Made by a program: the position numbers and the translations under genes. The notes beneath the pieces are model-generated. The model ran no database searches. It was not told the DNA's origin and saw only the letters and a program-made list of their open reading frames with translations. From an uncultured Duncaniella sp. (GTDB lineage Bacteria; Bacteroidota; Bacteroidia; Bacteroidales; Muribaculaceae), in the NCBI RefSeq assembly GCF_910578445.1, contig NZ_CAJTQC010000018.1, positions 1 through 61,229 of the forward strand: DNA of 61,229 nt. The letters are read 5' to 3'. Shown here one piece after another: positions 24,867 to 32,788 of the stretch. Positions within the stretch are counted from its first letter, which is position 1. Each line of letters begins with the position of its first letter.

Positions 24867-27653
24867 ATGAGAAAATGTTTTTTATACATTGTCCTGTTAT
24901 TTATTCTGGAAGTGAGCAACAGTTGTCTTATCACCGGCAGCTCACTTCCTGTAGGGGTAAATGTATCTAACCGGTGTTCGCTGGTTGAGCGTAGTGTCTT
25001 GGCTTCATGGGAGGATTCTGTCGAAGGTTTTTTATCGCGTGATGCCGGGTGTGTCCTCAGACTTGACAATTCACTTCAATCATATTATGAGGGGAAGAGT
25101 TGCCTTGAAGTGACGTTCCCGGATGGAGTCAGTGCGGATTGCTGGCGAACGATTTATAAAAATTTCACCCGTCCGCTTGACTTGAGTGAAACTTCGATGC
25201 TGGAATACGGCATATTAGTTTCGGAGGGGCCCGGTCGTGGTTTTCGTACGCGCCTTACCCTTAAGTCATCGGATGGAGAATCGTTCAGCGGTGAGGCCGA
25301 TATTATCCCTACTTTATGGCAGAGCGTGATGTTCGATATGCATTCATGTCCCTTTTTGAATGATGTTGCGTCAGTCGAAATATCAGTAAAAAATGACAGT
25401 CGTCAGCCTTGGTCAGGTGTTCGATATCTGGTTGATGGATTGGCTGTCGGAAAACCGCTTGATCTTGATTTTGAAATTCCGGGCTCGGAAATGGCATTAA
25501 AGAGAATAGGCAATCCCGGCATAAGCCGTGCAGATGGTGTTGTGTCTATTGATTTTAAAGAGGGTGATGCTATTGAGTTGGCGACCGGTGGCAGTCGTAA
25601 CAATATGTATAGCCCGCTGTTGGAACTTAGAAATACGGTTATGATTGCTCTTGAAAACCGTAGCAGTGCCGACAGTCTGCGTCTTTATTTCACTACAGAT
25701 GCCAATTGTAAGGAGAGTTTCAAGACTGTAGCGCTATCGGGCCATTCCGGCTTACAGCTTGTCAGGTTTAATCTTTCTGATAACCCCGGCGCTAAGGGAC
25801 GGCTTGAAAGAATTCGTATTGAGCCTGTCGGTGGCAGAGGGGAGCTTGATATCGACCGAATTTCCTTTGAGCGGGAAGATGTGATATATCCTGATGCCGG
25901 TATGATAAGCTCATGTAAAGTGACCGGTGACTTTGTGACGGTTAAGGGGTGCATTGACAGTTGCTATGTTGTGGATGGGGCTACAATCGAAGTGCGTCAT
26001 GCTCCGTTCTGGAAATCTGAACTGCCGTTTGACAGTCTTGAACTGCTCGGGGAGTGTAATGTGGGAAGTGAGTTTGAAATCTCAGATATACCAAACTCCC
26101 GTCTGGATGGCAGAATGTCACATCTCAGCAGCAGATTTAAAGCTGCCTTACGTTTGAATGATGGGATGGTTTTGGCTATAGTCAAACCTTTTTTTATCGA
26201 AAACTGGAGAGACTTCATTGATAATCCCTATGAATTTTCTATATCCGGATTGGATTATTATGCGGATGATTTTGGTGCGAAGGGCGACGGAATCACAAAT
26301 GACAATGCGGCAATTCAGCGGGCTATTGATATGGCATCTTCAAAAGGAGGCGGAAGGGTGGTGCTTAGTTGTTGGCCGGATAGAAAGTTTGAGAGGCAGT
26401 ATATAGCGACAAATCTTGAACTGCGCAGGAATGTGGAACTCGTAATCGAACGAGGGGCGGTTTTGCGTCAGTCGCCACGCTATGCTCACTATGTGGAGTA
26501 TCCTCCGGAATACGGACACGACAATGTGATACCCGGTGTGCCATGGACTCATTGTATGTATACTAACCGTCCCCTTATCTTGGCTAAAGATACAGAGAGG
26601 GTCAAGATTACGGGAGGAGGTAAAATCCGTATGGATGATACTTATAGCGAGAATCCTGCATGGCTTCACTATGCGCGGACATGCAGTGACCGCATACATA
26701 TCGTTCCCATCGCGGTGTGTAACGTCAGGCATGTTGAAATCTGTGACATAGATATTGTAAGATGCAGTAACTATCATACCATATTCTACAGGGCTGACAG
26801 TGTATTTATCGGAAACCTGAAAATGTATGATGTTTCCTGTCTTAGCGGTGACGGTTTAAGCTTCGGCAATGCTGTGACAAATGTCCGGGTCGCAAGATGT
26901 GTGTTCGAATCAAACGATGACGGTATAGTGTTGTGCAGCAGCTATATGGATCCACGCGGAGGAGAATGGCGAGAGAGGGTCGATTCGATTGATTCGTCCG
27001 TAAGACACATAGAGGTCTATGGCAGTTACATTGACTCTTCAAGAGGAGGCGCAGGCAAAGCGTTGGCTCTTATACCATGGGGATCGACCAATCCGCGTCA
27101 GGATTTTAACGAGATAGATGATATAGAGGTGCGTGATTGTGTGTTGAGGGGCGGTCATTCGATAGGGACATGGCCTGATAATCCGTTTGATGGCAAACCG
27201 TTCGACAATACAGAAGCTGATGATTATGCGCCTGTGAAGAATTTACGCATATTTGATAATGAATATCTTTCGCCTGTTGAGCTTAACGGTGTCAAACCAT
27301 CCACTTTTCTGACTGACTGCGGACTGACAGGTGGCAGTGACATAAGGAACTGTGATTTTACTGACAGGCTTGCTTATTGGTCCTATGTCGGGAAGCTGGA
27401 CGATTCTGTTGAAGGAGAAATAAAAATCATCGACGGGTTGATTTATCAGGGTGTTCATCTTCCTGCTGGACTTTATCAGATTGTGTGGCACGGTAAAGGT
27501 AAAATAATCCCTGATGTGACTGATATGTATGGAAAAGCAGTAGCAATCGATGATAATGGTCGCTTCTTACTTCCAGTTCCTATGACGGTCATAGTTGGAA
27601 TCAAGGGGCGTGGTGCTGCGGTAAACCACATTTCGGTAGATAAGATTCGTTAA
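24867..27653 (+). CDS. GH28-like right-handed beta-helix protein (pectate lyase superfamily)
   Basis: A 928-residue secreted protein; a signal peptide of about 20 residues ends in SNSC, so a lipid anchor is possible. Residues about 45-470 are beta-rich and look like two carbohydrate-binding-type sandwiches. The beta-helix begins with DDFGAKGDGITNDNAAIQRA, the usual start of pectate-lyase-3/GH28 domains. GH28 motifs are present but altered: SGDGLSFG (about 661) for NTDG, NDDGIVLCS (about 683) for GDD, and AGKALALIPWGS (about 728) where GHG with its His is expected. It may act on galacturonan or a different backbone. It heads the operon with an esterase, a metallo-hydrolase and an SGNH esterase. 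Confidence 0.82.
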   Translation: MRKCFLYIVLLFILEVSNSCLITGSSLPVGVNVSNRCSLVERSVLASWEDSVEGFLSRDAGCVLRLDNSLQSYYEGKSCLEVTFPDGVSADCWRTIYKNFTRPLDLSETSMLEYGILVSEGPGRGFRTRLTLKSSDGESFSGEADIIPTLWQSVMFDMHSCPFLNDVASVEISVKNDSRQPWSGVRYLVDGLAVGKPLDLDFEIPGSEMALKRIGNPGISRADGVVSIDFKEGDAIELATGGSRNNMYSPLLELRNTVMIALENRSSADSLRLYFTTDANCKESFKTVALSGHSGLQLVRFNLSDNPGAKGRLERIRIEPVGGRGELDIDRISFEREDVIYPDAGMISSCKVTGDFVTVKGCIDSCYVVDGATIEVRHAPFWKSELPFDSLELLGECNVGSEFEISDIPNSRLDGRMSHLSSRFKAALRLNDGMVLAIVKPFFIENWRDFIDNPYEFSISGLDYYADDFGAKGDGITNDNAAIQRAIDMASSKGGGRVVLSCWPDRKFERQYIATNLELRRNVELVIERGAVLRQSPRYAHYVEYPPEYGHDNVIPGVPWTHCMYTNRPLILAKDTERVKITGGGKIRMDDTYSENPAWLHYARTCSDRIHIVPIAVCNVRHVEICDIDIVRCSNYHTIFYRADSVFIGNLKMYDVSCLSGDGLSFGNAVTNVRVARCVFESNDDGIVLCSSYMDPRGGEWRERVDSIDSSVRHIEVYGSYIDSSRGGAGKALALIPWGSTNPRQDFNEIDDIEVRDCVLRGGHSIGTWPDNPFDGKPFDNTEADDYAPVKNLRIFDNEYLSPVELNGVKPSTFLTDCGLTGGSDIRNCDFTDRLAYWSYVGKLDDSVEGEIKIIDGLIYQGVHLPAGLYQIVWHGKGKIIPDVTDMYGKAVAIDDNGRFLLPVPMTVIVGIKGRGAAVNHISVDKIR

Positions 27654-27695
27654 TGAACCATCAGATATAACCAACATAGAAATAATTATTCAGAC

Positions 27696-28496
27696 GTGAA
27701 AACAATTCGCATTATCCTATCAGTCATTGCATTGACAACATCCTTGGCCATGGCGGCGCAATGGTCACCTACCAAAGCTATATTCGATGTTAAAGAACCT
27801 GTGATGAAAGTCTTTCTGCCTAAAGATGAGCTGAATACAGGACGCGCCGTCGTGGCCTGTCCGGGAGGTTCATATCTTGGCCATGCAATCGGTCATGAGG
27901 GCTGGGACTGGGCGCCTTTTTTCAATAAGCAAGGGATTGCTCTCATTGTCCTGCAATATACTCTTCCTGCCGGTGACCGTTCCAGACCTATAGGGGATGC
28001 GGAAGCAGCCATTAGACTTGTGCGCGACAGTGCGGAAGTGTGGGGGATAAATCCGATGTCGGTCGGTATAATGGGGTCTTCGGCAGGGGGACATCTGGCA
28101 TCGACCATAGCAACTCATTTTTCATCATCGGATGTTCGGCCTGATTTTCAGATTCTGTTTTATCCTGTAATCTCGATGAACCCGGCACGTGGTCACGAGC
28201 TTACCCATAAAAGTTTTTTTGGAGACTCAGCTACCCCGGAGCTTATAGAAATGTATTCAAACGAAAAGCAATGTACAGCCGATACACCACGGGCTATAAT
28301 TCTTACATCGGATGATGACAGTGGCGTCAATTCGGCCTATAATGCAGCTTCTTACTATATAGCATTGAAGGAAGCAGGTGTCCCTGCCACGCTCCATGTT
28401 TATCCGTCAGGTGAACACGGCTGGGGATGTCTGCAATCATTTCAGCATCACACGGAAATGCTTGACGATCTTTCTGCGTGGTTGCGTACATTCTGA
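27696..28496 (+). CDS. secreted alpha/beta-hydrolase, carbohydrate-esterase-like
   Basis: A 266-residue esterase of the BD-FAE/acetyl-xylan-esterase-like group. The start is GTG; the signal peptide ends near residue 21 (AMAAQW). The oxyanion region is VVACPGGSYLG (52-62), the nucleophile Ser129 lies in GSSAGG, and the Asp in TSDDDSG and His in SGEHGWG complete the triad. It probably removes acyl groups from the glycan handled by this operon. It lies 42 bases after the beta-helix gene. Confidence 0.88.
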   Translation: MKTIRIILSVIALTTSLAMAAQWSPTKAIFDVKEPVMKVFLPKDELNTGRAVVACPGGSYLGHAIGHEGWDWAPFFNKQGIALIVLQYTLPAGDRSRPIGDAEAAIRLVRDSAEVWGINPMSVGIMGSSAGGHLASTIATHFSSSDVRPDFQILFYPVISMNPARGHELTHKSFFGDSATPELIEMYSNEKQCTADTPRAIILTSDDDSGVNSAYNAASYYIALKEAGVPATLHVYPSGEHGWGCLQSFQHHTEMLDDLSAWLRTF

Positions 28497-28524
28497 ATTT
28501 TAACGACACAAAATAAAACCAACC

Positions 28525-29418
28525 ATGTTAAAAAGAATTTTGTTTGCTATGATTCTGATTATTGGAATCGGCACTGTGATTTCGGCTAAACCGAAAAAGG
28601 ATAAAAAACATTCGGGTTTCACAATGTGGCAATTACCAATGCAGGTAGGGAATATCGGCAATTCCTATGTATTTAGGACAGCCGGTGGAAAGGTTATTGT
28701 ATTTGATGGAGGGTGGCCGACAGAACAGCTCTACCTCCGTGGATTTATAGCCGCTCTTGGAAATGAGGTGGAGGCATGGTTCATATCCCATCCTCACGAT
28801 GACCATATGGGAGTGCTGTGGCAGATTCTCAAGGACCGGCAAGGGATGAAAATCAATCATATCTATCATTCGAGGTATTCTCCCGAACTGATTGAACTCG
28901 AAAATCCCTACAGTGAATATGCTAAAGATTTCTATGCCGTGCTTGATACGGTCTCTATTCCGGTTACGGATTTCCGGGAAGCCGGATATGTCGGTGAGAT
29001 AGATGGGTTTAATTTTAAAATACTCGGAGTTGTCAATGAGGAGCTACAAACTAATCCATTCAATAACTCATCTATGGTAATGAAGGTATGGGATGATAGA
29101 AAATCAATTCTTTTTCTTGCTGATACAGGTGCAGAATCTGGCGAGAAATTATTAAATGGGCCATATCGCGACGAATTGTCGTGTGATTATCTGCAAGTTG
29201 CTCATCATGGACAACATGGTTGTACGGAGAACTTCTATAAGTCAATAGATTTCCGTGCCTGTCTATGGCCTACGGCCTATTGGATTTGGACCAACGACCA
29301 AGGAGGAGGGTATAATACAGGTAATCTTGAAACGATGCAGACTCGTCAATGGATGGATGAGATTGGAATAAAAGAGCATCATGTTTCTTGTCTGGAAGGT
29401 CTGTTTAAACTGGAGTAG
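28525..29418 (+). CDS. secreted metallo-beta-lactamase-fold hydrolase
   Basis: A 297-residue MBL-fold protein with a signal peptide (about 1-21). The metal-binding HPHDDH gives His89, His91, Asp93 and His94, and later ligands lie in LFLADTGAES and VAHHGQHGC. It resembles ComEC/lactonase-type MBL proteins rather than true beta-lactamases. Within a glycan operon it may open a lactone or cleave a phosphate or sulfate ester, but this cannot be told from sequence. It lies 28 bases after the esterase. Confidence 0.85.
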   Translation: MLKRILFAMILIIGIGTVISAKPKKDKKHSGFTMWQLPMQVGNIGNSYVFRTAGGKVIVFDGGWPTEQLYLRGFIAALGNEVEAWFISHPHDDHMGVLWQILKDRQGMKINHIYHSRYSPELIELENPYSEYAKDFYAVLDTVSIPVTDFREAGYVGEIDGFNFKILGVVNEELQTNPFNNSSMVMKVWDDRKSILFLADTGAESGEKLLNGPYRDELSCDYLQVAHHGQHGCTENFYKSIDFRACLWPTAYWIWTNDQGGGYNTGNLETMQTRQWMDEIGIKEHHVSCLEGLFKLE

Positions 29419-29438
29419 TCCGCAAAAATCTTAAGATT

Positions 29439-30894
29439 ATGAGATTAAATTTGAGAAAAATAGCCATATTGACAGCTCTGATGAGCACATTGGAACTGTT
29501 TGTCTGCATTGGAACTGCCCGAACAGTTAGGCAATCATGCCGTGCTTCAGCAATTGGCTGATGTTAAACTGTGGGGATGGGCTTCTCCGGAAGCGATTGT
29601 CACTATCACACCGTCGTGGAGTGGCGATAAATCAAGCGTAAAGGCCGACAGTGATGGTAGATGGACTGTGCGGATTCCTACACCGGCAGCCTCCTACCAA
29701 CCACATACCATAACCTTCTCCGAGGGTGATGAGACTATCGTTGTAAGCGATATTCTGATAGGAGAGGTCTGGCTGGCGGCAGGTCAGTCCAATATGGAGA
29801 TGCCTATGATCGGGTTTAACTCTCAGCCGATTGAAGGGGCTGCAAGTGATATTGCCCGATCCGGACGCTTGCGTGACCGTGTGCGCATGGCATACATAGT
29901 AAGGGGTGATAAATATGAACCTCAAGAACGTATCGGAGGGGAGTGGAAGGTTGCAACCCCTGAGAACACTCCTTATTTCAGTGCCCAAGGTTTCTATTTC
30001 GCACGGGAACTTAATGATTTGATTGATGTCCCCATAGGGATACTCTGTGTTTCATATGGCGGCACACAGATTGAAGGTTGGCTGCCAAGGGACATACTTG
30101 AGCGTTATGGTTATGATTTCGAGGCTATGAAAGCTGAGAAGGACCGCCTCCCGGCCTATAGATACAGCACTAAATACACTTCGATGATATATCCTTTAAT
30201 CGGATATACCATAAAAGGTTTCCTATGGAATCAGGGCGAATCGAATGTGAGCAATCCTGACAGATATTGCGAATTGCTTTCAGAGATGGTTGCCAGATGG
30301 CGGATTGACTGGGGTGACACTGATAATAATCTTCCATTCTATCAGACTGAAAATCCGGGTTTTGGATGGGGAAATCCCGAGGCAGTCTTTGCTGCGCTCG
30401 TCAGGGAACAGCAGAATATGGCAGTTAAAGTCATACCTAACTGTGGCATAACATGTACGAATGATCTTGTATATCCACATGAGGTGGATGTCATACATGG
30501 CACACGTAAACGAGAGATAGGTGAGCGCATGGCGTGGCAAGTCGCTGAACGGCAGTACGGATTACGAGGTATGCCATGGCGTAGTCCCGAATATCGTTCA
30601 ATGACTAATTGCGATGACGGCTCTGTGCGCATACGGTTTGACAATGCGGACTATGGGCTAACACCAAACGTCGGAAATGTCGAAGGTTTTGAAGCAGCCG
30701 GTAGTGACGGAAAATTCCATAAAGCGAAAGCCGTGGTCGACTGGAATACACCAGAAGTGATTGTTACATGCCCTGAGATAAGTGCGGAAATAAAGCATGT
30801 GCGCTATTGTTTCAAGAATTTTAGTATTGGTAATCTTAAAAATTCTTTCGGCATGCCAGCCGTGCCTTTCCGAACAGACGATTTTAAGGATTAG
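29439..30894 (+). CDS. sialate O-acetylesterase-like SGNH esterase, apparent frameshift in signal peptide
   Basis: The body (about 460 residues, open from 29485) is an intact SASA-family esterase: GEVWLAAGQSNMEMPM with the nucleophile Ser, GFLWNQGESN, and the late VDVIHG block with the catalytic His. It should remove O-acetyl groups from sugars. The body frame has no ATG: a TGA at 29482 closes it, and only TTG codons (29500, 29509) precede the conserved start. The ATG at 29439, with a good signal peptide (KIAILTALMS), is in another frame that stops at 29561. Dropping one T near 29498-29500 would join them. Either the gene is disrupted, or this is a sequence error. Confidence 0.82.
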
Positions 30895-30912
30895 TCAATG
30901 AACGGTTTTTTA

Positions 30913-30947
30913 ATAATGAAAGGGTCATTTAATGACCCTTTCATTAT
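30913..30947. terminator. terminator hairpin 1 between SGNH esterase and rhaB
   Basis: A perfect 17-bp inverted repeat (30913-30929 with 30931-30947, core AAAGGGTCATT) lies just after the esterase stop. Being nearly a full palindrome flanked by A/T runs, it can work on either strand. Confidence 0.75.
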
Positions 30948-30955
30948 ATAGTAAG

Positions 30956-30989
30956 ATTGCCGGAGGTGATTCCCATCATCTCCGGCAAT
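30956..30989. terminator. terminator hairpin 2 between SGNH esterase and rhaB
   Basis: A 15-bp stem with one G-T pair (30956-30970 with 30975-30989, core TTGCCGGAG) closes a 4-base loop. It stands directly after hairpin 1 and before the convergent rhaB stop. Confidence 0.65.
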
Positions 30990-31109
30990 AGCCTGCTTAG
31001 CAACTCATCTGAAAGACTTAAAATTCGTCCTTGGATCTGGACTGTCTATATAGGCTTTATCAAACCCTAATGAATCTAATTTTCTACTCTATGAATTTTA
31101 TTTTCTATT

Positions 31110-32591
31110 TTACTTAGGAAGTTCAACGAAACGTTTGTAGGCCGACTCCCAGAGAGCTTTTCGGGTGGGAGAAGGAATAAATTTTTTGAGGGCTACAGAG
31201 CTTCCGATGATTTCACGCATCTGGCCAAGGGAGCTTACAACTCCTGCAGCTTTGGCCTGAAGCATAATGTTGCCTAATGCCGTGGCTTCTACAGGGCCGG
31301 CTATTATCGGCATCTGTAACACATCTGCGGTCATCTGGTTAAGACGGTCGTTCTGTGACCCTCCGCCGATTATGTGAAGTCGGTTGATTGGAAACGGAGC
31401 GAAGCTTTGAAGCATTTCCATTACCTGACGGTAACGAAGGGCGAGGCTTACAAGTATGCAGCATGTTATCTCTCCCTGTGTGTCCGGAACAGGTTGCAAT
31501 GTCCTCCGGCAATATTCTCTTATCGCATTGACCATTGATGTCGGATTGGCGAATTCCTGTGCGTCAGGGAAGATGAGTGAGCGCATAGGATCTGTCACCT
31601 TGTCGGATAACGTAAACAGTGTATCGAAATCGGTAGGTTTCGCTTCTTTCTTCCATTCATTCCGACATGATTCAAGAAGCCACATTCCACAGATGTTTTT
31701 CAGGAAACGGGTCGTAGTCTCGACGCCACCTTCGTTTGTGAAGTTTGCGACGCAGCTGTCGTCATTGATGATGGGTTTCTTTACTTCGATACCCATCAGA
31801 CTCCATGTCCCACTGCTGAGATAGGCAAAATTCTCGTCAGGTGTCGGTATGGCTGCGATGGCCGAGGCTGTGTCATGTCCGGCGACAGAGATGATCGGTA
31901 TCTGCGGCATTCCTGTGCGCCGGCTGACATCTGGTGTAAGTCGGCCGATTACAGTGGCCGGCATGATGAGTGGAGGGAAGAGGTCTGCACTAAGGCCGAG
32001 TGCTTTCAGCAATTCTGGTTCGATAGTGCGGCTTACCGGATTCAGGAGCTGTGAGGTTGATGCGATTGTATATTCCGTAACTTCGATTCCACACAATAGA
32101 TAGCTCAGGGCATCCGGCAGAAACATTATGCGTTTCGCAGCGTTAAGCGATGAATTGCAGTTGCGTTTCATGGCTGAAAGCTGGAACAAGGTATTGAAGT
32201 TCATCACCTGTATTCCTGTAAGGTCATACACCTGCTCACTTGCCATGGATTCCTTAAAGAAGCGTGCCGGTTCATCGATGGTATGGTTGTCCCTGTAACT
32301 GATAGGATTTGCGAGAGGCTGACCGTCCTGACCGAAACATACGATATCGACACCCCATGTGTCGATACCGACTGATGTCGGGATTATATTTTCGGATGCA
32401 AGCAGGCGTAACGCTTTTTCAATTTCATTGTATAAATGAGGTAAATCCCAGTACTGATGTTTCCCCATGTGGACTATATTGTGACTGAATCGCGTAAGTT
32501 CGTCAATGGAGACATTGTTGTCAGTTACAGTACCGAGTATTGTGCGTCCGCTGGTAGCTCCGAGGTCTACCGCAAGAAATTGGTGCTTCAT
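31110..32591 (-). CDS. rhaB: rhamnulokinase
   Basis: A 493-residue FGGY-family sugar kinase that phosphorylates L-rhamnulose to L-rhamnulose 1-phosphate. The N-terminal ATPase signature is AVDLGATSGRTILG, DTWGVDIVCF follows at about 97-106, SYRDNHT is the family sugar-side block, and AGHDTASAIAAIP plus YLSSGTWSLMG and HIIGGGSQNDRLNQM complete the two domains. Length is standard for RhaB. No rhamnose isomerase, permease or aldolase gene lies in the window. It is convergent with the esterase operon and has an inverted repeat at its promoter. Confidence 0.94.
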   Translation of the reverse strand: MKHQFLAVDLGATSGRTILGTVTDNNVSIDELTRFSHNIVHMGKHQYWDLPHLYNEIEKALRLLASENIIPTSVGIDTWGVDIVCFGQDGQPLANPISYRDNHTIDEPARFFKESMASEQVYDLTGIQVMNFNTLFQLSAMKRNCNSSLNAAKRIMFLPDALSYLLCGIEVTEYTIASTSQLLNPVSRTIEPELLKALGLSADLFPPLIMPATVIGRLTPDVSRRTGMPQIPIISVAGHDTASAIAAIPTPDENFAYLSSGTWSLMGIEVKKPIINDDSCVANFTNEGGVETTTRFLKNICGMWLLESCRNEWKKEAKPTDFDTLFTLSDKVTDPMRSLIFPDAQEFANPTSMVNAIREYCRRTLQPVPDTQGEITCCILVSLALRYRQVMEMLQSFAPFPINRLHIIGGGSQNDRLNQMTADVLQMPIIAGPVEATALGNIMLQAKAAGVVSSLGQMREIIGSSVALKKFIPSPTRKALWESAYKRFVELPK

Positions 32592-32621
32592 GATGGTTTA
32601 TAGGATTGATGAGGGATGTCA

Positions 32622-32629
32622 CAAAAGTA
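32622..32629 (-). promoter_or_regulatory. candidate rhaB -7 element (TACTTTTG)
   Basis: Minus-strand TACTTTTG matches TAnnTTTG and lies 30 bases ahead of the rhaB ATG, giving a short leader. Confidence 0.55.
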
Positions 32630-32635
32630 ATATCG

Positions 32636-32661
32636 GTAACAGGATTGTGGATTCCTGTTAC
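32636..32661 (-). promoter_or_regulatory. operator-like inverted repeat at the rhaB promoter
   Basis: GTAACAGGA and its exact complement TCCTGTTAC are separated by 8 bases. The site covers roughly -20 to -46 of the predicted rhaB promoter, overlapping where the -33 element should be. The position fits a repressor or activator dimer responding to rhamnose. Confidence 0.5.
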
Positions 32662-32788
32662 GTTTCAATTATTGTGCATTTTGTTTCACCTATCCTGTCA
32701 GCAATCAAGTTGCAACAATTAGAGTGTATATTTGAAAGACTGTCTGATTTTCGGAGTTATGGTGGAGGTTAATATCAAGGTGGCGTTT

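Noticed and set aside
28525..29418. A true beta-lactamase (antibiotic resistance)
   Set aside because: The MBL motif is present, but the sequence and operon context do not fit class B beta-lactamases.
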